This document shows, one piece after another, positions 34,516-46,062 of a DNA stretch of 64,000 nt. The stretch is taken from NCBI GenBank assembly GCA_033085395.1, contig JANQBS010000166.1:1-64000 (forward strand). The letters run 5' to 3'. The translations under genes were made by a program, and so were the position numbers. Source of the stretch: Xanthoparmelia taractica. Its lineage: Eukaryota; Ascomycota; Lecanoromycetes; Lecanorales; Parmeliaceae. The notes beneath the pieces were generated by a model that was not told the DNA's origin, made no database searches, and saw nothing but the letters and a program-made list of their open reading frames with translations. The number at the start of each line of letters is the position of its first letter. The first letter of the stretch is position 1.

Positions 34516-35805
34516 GTCTGTGAATTGTGAATGGGATCTTGCTGGGGATTATAGGTATGGGGTTGGAGTTTCTGGGGTACGAAAAGGTAGCTGTGATGGG
34601 AATAGATGTAGGGTGCGAGATGGTCTATTTCGTTGAGTGAGGTTGAGTGGATGTGATGACGCAGAAGATGTGCGAAGTAGAGCCTCTTATGTATTGCTCA
34701 GATCCCTGGGTCCATTGGACGGTTTGAATGTGCTGATATCCTGTGCCATCAACAGGTGTAAGGCGCAGTGATAGGTCATGAGGATTGATGTTCGGTTTGA
34801 ATTGGAGTTACATCTCCGAAGGAATTTTGGTGTACACCGGGCCATCTTGAAGCATTATGATCCTGCAACGTGCGACAAAGAAGACAAATTAGGAACGGCT
34901 TGTGCCTCATATACGATGATTAACCAACATGGAAGACGCAGCAATGAACGAAAGCATGAGACAGTTGGTCACAACATCAGGATGTCCAATCCACAATGAT
35001 CGTAAACAATTGACATTGCTTGATACAATAGTATTGAATTTGCAGGGAGAATCAATCAAACAATGACTCGGTTTCAAGAATCGGAAGGAAGGAAGCCATG
35101 TGTTTGGACCCTGACTACCTGCAGCCACCCACAAAGGATGAAGACTAGTTGGTGAAACGAGTCGTCTCTACTCCAAGTCAATCCGAACTCTGGCCCAACG
35201 TTATGTCTACATGGGTGTAAAGAGAATGAGGGAACTATTTTGAGGCATTACTTTACCTGATAATTATTTGCCGCGCGGAAGGGCTCAGTCAGCAAACTCT
35301 AATTTAAGCTTCTTTGGGGGCAAGGGTAATGCTTGGCATAACAATCTTCGAGGCTCAGTCCGTTTCAAATCGAAATCATGTAGCAGTAGGATTCACAGAC
35401 ACTGTTTGCTGGTCTTGGCTATGTTGGTGTAGATCGTTAGTTGATCATTCGAGTCCGAGGACTTGGCGTCTCAAGCACGGAGCTTGGAGAATGCTTCAGA
35501 TTGAGTTATTGCTCCTATCTGGGCATTGCCGTCGTCTTTGGGTAATAGCGTGTGACTTTGCCCCCTTTGCTGGAAGGATCTGGGGCTGAGTGTTGCATCT
35601 AGCGGGAGAAGCGCATGCAGATCATACTTGTCCTGCATGGCTGCATGCGTTTGCATAGCCCCACTTGGATTTACTCTCACTCTCATCAACCTTTCTCATA
35701 TTCTCAAACTGTTCTTTGTTCCACTTCTCCTCGTCTTTGCTTTCCACACCAATTTTCTTGTCTCCACAATCAAGTATACCCACCACCTTGGATTCGTCTC
35801 AAGCT
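34516..35805. other. intergenic, divergent promoters
   Basis: Holds the RNase promoter (left) and the DUF3632 gene promoter (right; C/T-rich 5' leader at 35660-35770). A GGAATGGAATGGAATGGAATG run within the RNase intron lies just outside at about 34237-34259. No gene is seen. Confidence 0.6.
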
Positions 35806-36656
35806 ATGTCTCCTACAGCCTATGACACCTGGTTGCTCAGCATTAGGGAAGATAACGAGGGCCTACCCAGCATGGAAGAACAGCAAGCGTTCCTAGACTT
35901 TCTCAACCAGAAAACAACTGCAGAAGAAGCAGCATCAGCTTATACGCACGTTGTGACCAATGCAAAAAACCCAAACCCAGACTCCCTTTGGCTCTTGCTC
36001 TGGCAGGCGGCCGAGGAATGGGCAGAAACTCATGAACGCCTCGTCGATTTGCTGAAAGCTATCTCGAGTTTGCCACCTATCTCACGGGAAGGTAACGGAG
36101 GCAAGACCCCCAAACTGGAGTATTGGAGCACATTGCCCGAGTTCGAATTTGGCCTGAGAGAGTACTGGGATGGTAAGGAGATCCCAAAAGTTACTCATGT
36201 CCAAGATCCACCTGACATCTCTACCTAGGACAAGCAACCCGCGTCATCTATAACGCGGACCCCAAGATACACACCGCTTTTATCAATCTCACCTCGTTCA
36301 ATGCCCGACTTTTCCGCGAAAATGTTCTTGATCTGGACACTTGGGCCATGATGACGCTGAGTATTGCTCTCGAGAAACATTATGAGAGCCAGCCTCATCT
36401 GCTTGACACTTTCATCCCAGCAGCTGCTCAGTATATCTTGCAAACCGGACAGGCTGTGTACAAATGCGACAAGGAGGCCATTTTTGCTGGTCCGCTATTG
36501 GAGAAGGCGAGGGAGAAGGGCTCAGTTGAGCGATGGGTGTTTTGGAAGGAGAAATTTGCGTCAGCCCAGGATCGTGAGGATCTAAAGGACAGCACTCGAG
36601 CTACAGCGAAGCATGTGGTAGATGAAATGGAAAAGATTGAGAAGGAATCCTCTTAG
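35806..36656 (+). CDS. DUF3632-type fungal protein of unknown function
   Basis: Exons 35806-36172 and 36229-36656, intron 56 nt (GTAAGG...CTAG), 264 residues. The ATG at 35806 is chosen because the upstream in-frame region is a C/T-rich 5' leader. The protein is helical and soluble: DTWLLSIREDNE, EEAASAYTHVVTNA, PDSLWLLLWQAAEEWAETHERLVDLLKAI, LPEFEFGLREYWDG, then AFINLTSFNARLF and an ALEKHYESQPHLLDTFIPAAAQYIL core. This organisation recalls the large ascomycete DUF3632 family, often seen in multiple copies in accessory regions. No catalytic residues are known. Confidence 0.72.
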
Positions 36657-37900
36657 GTCTCATTCGCTACCAGATCGTAAAATTTGCTATAGGTCTTGCC
36701 ATTGCTGGTTTTCTAGCTAGCTTTATCATAGGTATTACGCTCCATGTCTGATCTAGACAGATCACACAGAATGAAGCAATGACTCCAACTATCGACGATA
36801 ATGTTGCGGTGTCGGAAATATATGATTTATGGTGTTGAAGAAGCCATTTTCAATAATAGTTCTCTTTGCGGGAACCACAGTCTTCTTGCACAACAGTATT
36901 CTGAAGAAAAACCTGTGAGAGGTGAATTCCCCCACAACAAGAAGGATGTTTCCACGCCGTAGGGGCCGATCAAGCTGTTGGAATGGCTTGAAGAAAATAC
37001 CTTAGAATCTGATTGTTGAATCCTTCTTCGAAAAAGACCAGACGCCGTTAAGCTAAATCCTTCAGAAGAAAGTTCCCTGCTCGGCCTCCCACCGTATTGA
37101 GTTACACAGAGAATTGAAGAGAGTTTGCAATGACCTGCGATGATCCTTTGATGAGAAAATCTACAATGAGCCCCAAACCCAAATCTTGCCGTTGTGCCAT
37201 GTTGGCGGCAATGATCTAGGATTTGGGTCCGAGTATACGGACCTTACTGTTGTGTCTTGCTTTCCTATGGATTCAAAACCCTGGCTAAAGGTCTGAGAAC
37301 ATTAATTATGTTAAGAAGGATTCCATTGGAGGTAGCTGAGACGAACGCGTAAAGCACAACATACACTTGAAACTCGTGTACGACATCCCCCTACGTCGCC
37401 AAGAACACTGCCCAGCTACGCTTCATCTACTTGCGCGGATGTAATCATCCTACGTTAATGATGCAAGACAGATGGACCTCCGGTCAACGAAACACTCTTG
37501 TGTGCCGAGATATGGCCAACAAGGGTTGGTCATTGATGCTGAGCATCAGCACAACGATTCGCAGCACCGCAGGGGAAAAGTCAACTCCTGATTGCAAGTT
37601 TCAAAGTCATTTGCAACAACATTGGCATTATCACAGTTGAATCCTTTGATCGCCCATGATACGCACAGCCAGCATTGGCAACGACCAAGACGTCATGGCA
37701 GTGATCATATGTGCAGACAGAAGATATAAAAGATGGTCGCCGAATCTCCGTTCAGCAGAAACAAACACATTCCACAGACTCAGACTACAAACCAGACCTC
37801 ATCAGCTTTAAGCACTTTTGCCTCCAACCATCATCCGACAAGTCTCCCGCCCTTCGTTTTCAGACCTCATTCAACTACCTGCACATCAACAACGGTAATC
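36657..37900. other. intergenic, no gene recognised
   Basis: No supported frame. The right end is the promoter of the small secreted protein, with TATAAAAG at 37725-37732. Confidence 0.6.
37725..37732 (+). promoter_or_regulatory. TATA box of the small secreted protein gene
   Basis: TATAAAAG, 169 bases before the start codon at 37901. The leader between is A/C-rich, as in highly expressed fungal genes. Confidence 0.5.
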
Positions 37901-38575
37901 ATGCATTCCTCAATCCTCACTATTCTCGCTGCTGGCAGCTTCTACCTGACCTCTTCCTACGCTGCGCCTACCGCCTCCCCAGCGCCTGGCATCCACAACA
38001 CTGTGAGCCACCTTGACTCTAACAACATGATCCACTGGGTTCCCACCGAGAACGGTGGACGCACGGCTATCATTCCCGCCGGAGTCGTCTCTCACGCCCA
38101 CCAGCAATTGGCTACCAGAGACTCGCAGCAGCTGCAAGTCCGCGGCCCCAGCGCAGCTGTAGGTGCCTGGACCAACATCGGCCAGATTTCGAACTACGCG
38201 GCATCTTACGCCTGCGAGCAGGGTGGCGCTTATGGCGTCAGTTCAACGATTGCGGCTTATAGCACCGACGCCTGTAAAAGTCTCCTCCAACAAGTGCCAG
38301 GCGTCCCTATTGCGGAAAAGGCATGGAGTACCTACCAGTCGGCCACCGCGCCGGGCGGTGATGACAAAACGGTTACGACTATCATTCGGTTCTTCACAAA
38401 CACGGCGAGTGCACCTAAGCTCACGGAGAGCATCTGCAAGACGGCTATCACGGACTTGACGAGTATGTTTTGCCAGGGCAAGGGCGACCATAAAGCCGAT
38501 ACGCGGGGTGGCGAGATCAAGATTGGTAATGGGGACGACTACCTCATGTTTGGTATCGACCCGGGAGCGATCTAG
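37901..38575 (+). CDS. small secreted protein of unknown function
   Basis: Single-exon 224-residue protein. The ATG at 37901 (AATCATGC) starts a clear signal peptide, MHSSILTILAAGSFYLTSSYA. The in-frame sequence upstream is the 5' leader. A Ser/Ala/Pro stretch and a polar pro-like segment precede a compact domain beginning AAVGAWTNIGQISNYAASYACEQGG. Four cysteines remain in the mature part (YAC, DAC, SIC, MFC), enough for two disulfides. No family is recognised. Size, secretion and even cysteines fit an effector-like or cell-wall-associated protein, which is inference only. Confidence 0.75.
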   Translation: MHSSILTILAAGSFYLTSSYAAPTASPAPGIHNTVSHLDSNNMIHWVPTENGGRTAIIPAGVVSHAHQQLATRDSQQLQVRGPSAAVGAWTNIGQISNYAASYACEQGGAYGVSSTIAAYSTDACKSLLQQVPGVPIAEKAWSTYQSATAPGGDDKTVTTIIRFFTNTASAPKLTESICKTAITDLTSMFCQGKGDHKADTRGGEIKIGNGDDYLMFGIDPGAI

Positions 38576-39992
38576 ATGTCTACAGACGTATGAGCACAGG
38601 GTTTTCACGCATTCAAGCATCGTAGAAGAATTTGGTATAGGAGACTCCGAGGGGAATTTTGGTCTGCACAATGTAATTGTACAAGAGGAGCTGTTCGGAC
38701 TGGCTTTCGTGTCTGGATGATTTGATATGAGTGCAAGAGATAGACTGTCGATATTTACCTTGAAGCCATTTTATGTCTAGAGATTCGCTCGTGCTCCCTG
38801 TCCTTCCGCTTCATATTCACATACTTTCTTCTTCCACACCGAAGGGTACTCACAGTTTTGAGATGCTTCATCTGGTCATATTCCTGGTGTGTACTTATGT
38901 ACTTCATAGCAGGACTTGCTCCGACTTTGTCGATTTCTTACCTTCATTGTGTGGCAGTACCCAATACCGTCGGCTGTAGTCAGCCCTCTTAAAATGCGCT
39001 GTAAGTAAGAGCGGGCGCTTAAACGCAAACAGGCGGCAAGGTTCTTGGTCGGTCAAAAATAACACCACAGCCTCGAACTTCGAAACCGCTGAAGACCTCC
39101 ACAAAAAACCACCCCATCAAAAGACACTCAAACCAGCATTGACAAAACTTCAGAGCTTTGTTCTTCGTATCGTGAAAACATTAATTGTAAAGTATCCTAA
39201 TGTCACGGCATAGCAGGTATATTCTTGGCGCGACCCACCATGTGTACCGCCCGCTCACGAGCCCAGAAGGATTCTTCAGGGTCCTAATCGACGAATCCTA
39301 CACATCCTACTTTGAAACGTCTGTTTCAATGAGACGTGCAGCCGTGCGAGAGGCTGAGTCTGCACCCTTTCCTACATGTTGTGTCCAACCTCTTTGCTGG
39401 TCTACGACTGGGTGAGAGTAGTCATAAGTTTTCTTCTTCTACCCTTGTTCCTATGTTTGTTTGTTTGCTCTTCATAGCTCTCAGCGGGGAGTATTTATGA
39501 TTGCTGTATAAGAGTATGTTGTATGTTGCGTCATTCGCAGTGGTGGTACGGGCTCTACGCCTCGTCAAAGCCTTCTTTCTCTTCTATGGAGTCATTGGCG
39601 CTCTGCTGAGCCCTCAAGTAGGATCAGATCTAAATTGAAGATCCCCCATATGGGTTACGAATGCTCTGGCCTACCAACATTATGCGGTTGAACCTTGTTT
39701 CTGATGTCTCTTCTACGTCTCACAACTGAAGTTGCTCTGTTACTATAGAGATGATGATCGTGTTGGCGCAGTCCCTTTCATCACGTAAAATAGTCAACAT
39801 GCTTCCGGCTATGTCTACCACAGCCTCTCGCGAGGCTGATCTCTTTGATTTCTCCTTGGGGAGTTGAGTATCGTCCACACTTCTACTGATTACATGTTCC
39901 CCATCTATATTATCTAGCGCCTTTAAGCACCTTTCATTTCAAGTGAGTGACTTAAAGCGGAGAGCTTGGTCAGCCTCCTATCCCAGTACGCT
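38576..39992. other. intergenic, no gene recognised
   Basis: Short frames only. The right end is the promoter of the AIM6-like gene. Confidence 0.6.
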
Positions 39993-41361
39993 ATGAACGA
40001 TATCCGAGCGATTAAAGTCTTTTTCGTGGACAAAGCAATAGGTGGACGGCAGCGCCTAGGTTCCGCTGGCTTTGGCGATAAAATCGCAGGAAATAGCTCC
40101 TTTACAAACAACGATACGTCGTTAGACAAGCTTGAAGCAGGATTTGTCAAGATAGGAAAGCTAAAGAAGCCTGGCTTAGGCAGGAGATTCACGGATTACA
40201 CCTACAGACAGAAGACGTCTTTCGTTCACTGGAGCTGCTCTCAACCTCGCAGCGTTTGGGCTAGTATAATCTCGGCGGCTCTAGGGATCTTTATTATCCT
40301 GTATGTCTATGCTCCGATTCTGTCTACGTTGACGAAATGCAACAAGAGAATGGCTAATACCTAATAGGGTTTTAGTCGCTTTGGTAGTTTACTTCAACAT
40401 ACATTTAAGAAAACTGATTCGCCACAACGACATAGAAAAAATAGCTGCCTCATGGGGAGCGCCGGGCTCTCCTACACAAGCAGATGCACACTATCCCACG
40501 GACTTTAGCCGAGACATCATCCCAATTCCATGCCATTCGCATAATGACTACTGGCGCAAAGTGCCGCTATACGACGCGCTCGCGGCTGGATGTACGGGAG
40601 TCGAGGCTGACGTCTGGCTCAAGGATAACGATCTCCTTGTTGGCCACTCAACCGGCTCTTTGACGTCTACCCGCTCGTTGAAATCTCTCTACATCGATCC
40701 TTTGACGTCGATTCTGAGTCATCAGAATCCACCTCCGGCATCTCAAAATACTACCACCCCTACCAACTCAACTACGAGCGGTGCTTCTGTCAATGGAATC
40801 TTTGAAACCAACCCAGTAGCTTCGCTCACCCTACTTATCGACGTCAAATCAGACGGCGCAACCACCCTCCCAATTATCCTCCAGCAGCTCGAACCCCTCC
40901 GATCACGGGGCTTTCTCACACACTTCAATGGCTCGGCAATCATTCCCGGGCCGATCACCGTGGTCGGTTCCAGCAACAACCCGTTCGACCTCCTCACTCA
41001 TAACACCACCTACCGCGACTTCTTTTTTGACGCGCCTCTTGGCCAGTTCTGGGGAAACGACAACAACTCCAGCAGCAACGCCTCACTTTATATCGCAGAG
41101 AACTCGTACTACGCGAGCGTCGACTTTATGGTCGCTATCGGGAAACCGTGGCATGGCAGTCTGGTGCCGCAGCAGGTGGATATGATTGCGAGACAGGCGG
41201 CTGCGGCGGCGAAGAGGGGCTTGAAGGCGAGGTATTGGAATACGCCGGCTTGGCCGGTGGGGGTTAGAGATCGTATTTGGGACGTGCTGGTGAAGGAGGG
41301 TGTGGGTATGCTGAATGTGGATGACTTGGCAGGGGCGAGTCGGAGGAATTGGGGGGCTTGA
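39993..41361 (+). CDS. AIM6-like membrane phosphodiesterase (PLC-like TIM barrel)
   Basis: Exons 39993-40300 and 40368-41361 (intron 67 nt, GTATGT...TAATAG) give 433 residues. The intron falls inside the membrane segment: splicing produces one uninterrupted hydrophobic helix (about 88-112, IISAALGIFIILVLVALVVYF). The luminal domain matches the AIM6 (altered inheritance of mitochondria 6) family. It has IPCHSHNDYWRKVPLYDALAAG (His159, His161 and Asn162 region), GVEADVWLKDNDLLVGH, LTLLIDVKSDG, and a C-terminal ARYWNTPAWPVGVRD...GMLNVDDL. These are the conserved blocks of a phosphodiesterase TIM barrel. Several NxT/S sites agree with a luminal or extracellular barrel. The substrate is unknown. 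Confidence 0.85.
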
Positions 41362-42395
41362 AGGGAGACTTGCGGATTTGGACTGTTGGGTGGGTCTGAG
41401 TAGTAAGAAAGGGGGAGAGGCGATATGTTTACTAAGAGCTGTAGAGATAGGTCTTGTGAAGTCCAATGTCCTGTTTCAACGCCTAGGAACCGATAAAAAC
41501 GGTGGCAACGAAACCTACTCGTCAGGTCTCTCATGAAGCGGTTGCAAAAATCTCATTCATCAGCCGTCTGCCTCAATATGTTGACGCAAAAAGTATTTCA
41601 TGGAAATCACACACCATACAATTCATCCATCGCCCCATCATCTAACCGATCACTACCCCCCTCTACCCATATTTTCCGGCACCCTCAATTTCCAAGCTCG
41701 CTTCGTCTTCGTCAACAATACCCGACTCGGTACCACACACTCTCTTTCTTTATCTTTTTGAAAATATTCTGTCCCCAGGTCCCAGCGGCCATGTACAGTA
41801 GTGTCCCTGTGTTTGTTTGATGGGTAATCCTTGGCTCAATATTAGTCACGTTGATGCTGTTGCCAGTGCCCCGAAATCAAAAGATTTCGGACAATCGACC
41901 GCTAACTCCTTTGATCACACCCTTTCAATGACTCCTAGCGCCCGTCACGATTTATTCGGTGACCAGTCTATGTGCTGTAGCAGGTATACCCATATTGAGC
42001 TTCCTTATTCCGCCAATCTATTTACAAACGGTGCGAGGCGCGAGTCGAAAGATCCCAATGGAGGACCACTGACAAGCTTTGTTCGCAGATCTCTGCTTGA
42101 CTAAGAGAAGAAGATGTGGTATGTGCTTTACATAGAATGCGTTTGGAACATCCAAAGGTACCTTACTTTACCAAGCGGCGACATACCCGATTACTGAACC
42201 GATGCTGACCAATAGGTGCGTTAGTCGGGAGTTCCGTGGAATCCCGCACCTCCGCACACAGTTCCCCTCTATTGCTATAACCGCAGAAGAATCCCCCTAC
42301 CCTCAGCACACGTTATCAATTCCTTAAAACTCCCTCACAATCTTCAAAGCTCTCAAAACAATCCGCCACCTCCATCCCACCCTCAATCCCCTACC
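41362..42395. other. intergenic, no gene recognised
   Basis: Frames at 41533-42104 are compositionally biased and carry no known motif. The NmrA-like promoter is at the right. Confidence 0.6.
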
Positions 42396-43582
42396 ATGGC
42401 CACCACCACCCCACTCCTTACAGTCTTCGGCGCGACCGGCGCCCAGGGCGGCAGTTTGATCGCGTACATACTCGCGCATCCATCCCTTTCGGATTCCTAC
42501 AGGCTACGTGGCGTGACGCGCGACGTAGGCAAGCCTGCCTCTGTGGCGCTGCGAGAGAAAGGCGTTGAGATGGTGCAGGTGAGTGGGTTTATATGTATTA
42601 TAGAGAGCTAGGAGGAAGAGAAAGAGTTTGAGAGACAGGCGTTTCCACAACGTGAGTACCGAAGTCACTGACAATTCAATTCTCAATAGGCCGATATGGA
42701 TGATACGGCATCATTGAGAGGAGCCGTTGCGGGCTCGAGTGTAGTGTTCGCTATGACGAATTGTGAGTTATCTGACGGATAGATGATTGTGACGTAGGAC
42801 CTAGAACAGCTAATAGCAGACAATTCGCGTGACAGTTTTAGAGCTAGCGTCCGCGGACATTGAGATAGCGCAGGGCAAAGCGGTAGCCGACGCGGCGGTA
42901 GCGGAGGGTGTGCATCTCCTCATCTGGTCCTCACTTCCTCACGTGAGCAAGATGACCGAGGGAAAACTGCGCCTAGCCAAGAACTTTGACAGTAAAGCGG
43001 AGGTGGAGCTACATATCCGTGCTCTACCCATCAAGAGCACGTTTTACATGCCTGCCTTCTACATGCAGAACATGACCAGCTGGTTCAAGCCCCAAATGGT
43101 CAGTCCTTACGCAGCTCCCCCGACAGCCAGCTAGTAGCGCCTGACCCGCTTTCTCATCAATCCTGTAGAATCCCAAGGGCGTTCTCGTATTCACTGTACC
43201 CTGGAAGGAGGATTCGCTTCTCCCGCTCATCGACATCACCGACACGGGCAAATTCCTCGCACCCGTTCTTTCCCACCCGGACAAATACAACGGCGCCTCG
43301 TTCACGGCCGCCACCGCTTTCTACACAACCCAGCAAATGCTAGACGTGTGGAAGACAGTCACTGGTAAGGACGTCGTATTCGTTCAGCAGGCGAGCGGAG
43401 TTCCCCTAGGCCCCTTGTCACCGGACATGGTAAAGTCGTTTAAAGAGCTCGTCGGCGATTATGCTTACTATGGCCCTAGCGGGAAGGAGGATCTGGCGTG
43501 GACGCTGGCGCAGATGGACGAGGAGCCGACGAGTTGGAGGGATTTTGTCGTGGCGAATGAGCCGTGGTTTGAAAATATGTGA
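42396..43582 (+). CDS. NmrA-like NAD(P)-binding protein
   Basis: Atypical short-chain dehydrogenase/redox-sensor of the NmrA family. Exons 42396-42578, 42690-42762, 42836-43098 and 43169-43582 (introns 111, 73 and 70 nt) give 310 residues. The dinucleotide loop is FGATGAQGG (11-19), followed by RGVTRDVGKPAS (residues near the NADP phosphate). Then come ADMDD, SSVVFAMTN and HLLIWSSLPHVSKMT. The C-terminal half has SWRDFVVANEPWFENM. The third exon's acceptor is chosen as CGTGACAG because the others bring stops or the wrong frame. Members act as NADPH-sensing regulators or reductases; which applies here cannot be told. Its last 107 bases overlap the antisense TPR-SET frame. Confidence 0.86.
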
Positions 43583-45582
43583 GCGGCGAGCTGGATGAGT
43601 ACTTCTTCTTGACTGAATGATATCGCCCCGAAGATGTATCTCGCTTGACTATGAACCCCAAGGCGGCCATGACTTTCCACGCAGTCGTGATCGTTCTCGC
43701 TGGCTCCTCTATGGAGGCATAGACCCGCGTCAGGCCAAGGTAGGGATCCCAGAGGACCAAACGTGGCACCGACGCCGCAGGCACAGTGTACGTTTGTTCA
43801 ATTACCGCAAGTAGCTTTTCAATAGCTGCAAGACCAGTTTCACCCACAATATCCGTTGAAGCGAAATCCAGCTCTTTCAGCAAAGCAGCACGCTTCTTCT
43901 TCTTCTTGTTCGTAGACTCCCAGTCATGTGTGCAAATCTCGCAGCTGCAGCGGAACTCCCAGTTGCGCAAATTTTCCTGCGTCTTCTCGTAGCTGTGATC
44001 ACAATTCGGCGAGGTATACCAGAGCAGTATCTCCTCTCCAGCCGGGATGTCACGTGTCGCACGTAAAATGAGCGTGTCGCCGATGAAACTTCGTTGTGCG
44101 TTGCTATAGCAGCTGTGATTGACGTAGGAAGCTTTGATGTAGAGGCTACATAAACGATCGGGCTTCGCCCGCTCTGCTTTCGGGACTCCTACCTTAGCGA
44201 ATTTTTCCCCAATGATTGCTCGGGAACTCTCAAAGGCGTTGAGGGGGACAATGCGGTAAACGAGAATCCTGCGAAATCTATTAGCATCGTACATTATATT
44301 GTGGGATTACAAGAACACTTTCTGCACACCTATTAACGAATGGCGTTCCATCTACTGTCTTTTCCTTAACAGGCTCGTAATGACCATGATGGAGAGACAT
44401 TACCGACGAAATTTGTGAGGGGGTTCGCAGGAGCTGATCCACCGTGGACGTAACAAGATCTACTCCAGTTCCCTTGAGCGCAATCACACTCCAAAGATTT
44501 GTCGTCAATGTGTTCTCACAGTAGGAATATGAGAAAGCCTTTTCACAAAGTAGTAGGTCACCAGCAGCAACGTTCGGGTGGTGAACAGGCCACGGCCGCG
44601 ACCTTCTGTCATCTTGATTGTCACTGGGTCCCCATACGTTGCAATATCGAGGCAAGGAGGCACCTTTTGCGCTGCCGACTCGTGCATCGCCAAGGAATTG
44701 AAGCACCCGTGATCTTGCTCTTGAAGTCGGTCTTCGATTCGGCATAGCTCTCTCTTAGCAGCTTCGCAACCTGGGTATGCTGCTAGAAGAGTTTCAAAAA
44801 CTACGTGACTTTCACGGAACCTGCCCAGCTCATACAGCGACCGAGCTGCACGATAGAGGTCTTTTCCGGTCTTTATAGCGTTATCCGTGTATTCAACGGT
44901 ATCTTCTAAGGCCTTGTCAAAACATCCAAACCTGAGATTGGCCAGAGACCGATTAAGTTTGATGGTCCGAGCTTCTTCTGGAGTTTTCGCAATCTGAAGT
45001 GCAGCATCGTAACTGTTGAAAAGTCAGTCCTATAACCCTTGCAGGTGTACGAAGCTATCCTTACAATTCAATGGCTATACCTAGATTTCCCACCCTCAAA
45101 GCATCATTGCCACTATCCTTCAACTGCATTGCCGTCTTGGCGGTTCCACGTGGTTGGGGCCGCCATTTCAGAGGCATCCTCGCGTCTACCTTAGGAAGCC
45201 ATGAAACATTGCCAACATGGTCCACGCGTAGGCCATAGCTTCCGTCCGTCGTCATTTTGTACCATGGCTCTTTGATGATGCAGACACTCCCAACAATAGG
45301 TCTTCTGCAGCTGCCTGAAGATCTGCACCTTGACGGTGAAGTTGGACCGACACGGTGTTACCCACTTCATCTTCCAAGAGAAAATGGATAGCTGTAGACA
45401 TCCTCTTAGGTGGCGTTATCGCTTTGAGTAGAACATAGGCGCCGCGGTGGTGAGAGTCCCGCCTCAAAGTCATCGAGATATAGCTGCTTAAAGTCTTGAG
45501 GGAAGACAGTCGGGAGAAGAGTAGTCGAGGGTCCAGCTTGACCTGAGTTGTGTACTCCGCCTTGGATGTCTGGTGTCTTCAT
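43476..45582 (-). pseudogene. TPR-SET domain (SMYD-like) protein gene with three one-base frameshifts
   Basis: Homologous coding runs from ATG 45582 to 43476 but changes frame three times. Around 45466 a TTT should be TT (LYLDD to LRRDSHHRG). Around 45300 GGG should be GGGG (EDLLL to GSVCIIKEPWYKM). Around 44594 CCC should be CCCC (GLFTT to PNVAAGDLLLCEKAF). Two normal introns are seen (about 45060-45007 before YDAALQIAK; 44325-44276 before RFRRILVYRIVPLNAF). The TPR region is DSGNDALRVGNLGIAIEFYDAALQ and following. SET shows GRGRGLF, VNHSCYSNA and DIPAGEEILLWYTSP, then post-SET-like CSCEIC. The normal C-terminus is replaced by a low-complexity tail antisense to the NmrA-like gene. All shifts are plus or minus one in homopolymers, so either real decay or sequencing error. 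Confidence 0.75.
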
Positions 45583-46062
45583 TGCCAGCTATCGCACCAT
45601 TTGATGTTCCGCAAGATATTCTCGGACATTCTGGTTCACAAATTTATGAACATCGCTAGCCTTAAGTAATGTTTTCCCTCAGATTTGCCCAATCGTCATC
45701 TCTTGCTTTTGTCTTCTGACTGTCCTTGTCTAGACCAACAATACTGAAGTTGATGACCGACTATGATGGTGAAATGAAACAAGTAAGGAGAACACAGTTG
45801 GCTAAGTTGAGGTGAGTGAATCAAAGGGAGAATAGACAGTTACGAGGAAGCTTTACTTAAGCTAGCCTACTCGCAGCGCTTACTTGCACTTCACCCAGAG
45901 GTGCGTAAGTAACACCAATCACCAGTTGCCATACCAAATTCGTACAGATGTGAACAGAGCTCGCTATTTGCGAAGAGGAATTCCTTAATTCAAGTTATGA
46001 AGAAGTGTTCCGGGTACCATCACAGCCTAGCAACGATTATTGGTTCAAAACAGCCACGACTT
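45583..46062. other. intergenic, no gene recognised
   Basis: Promoter of the TPR-SET gene and 3' flank of the ankyrin gene. Nothing else is visible. Confidence 0.6.
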
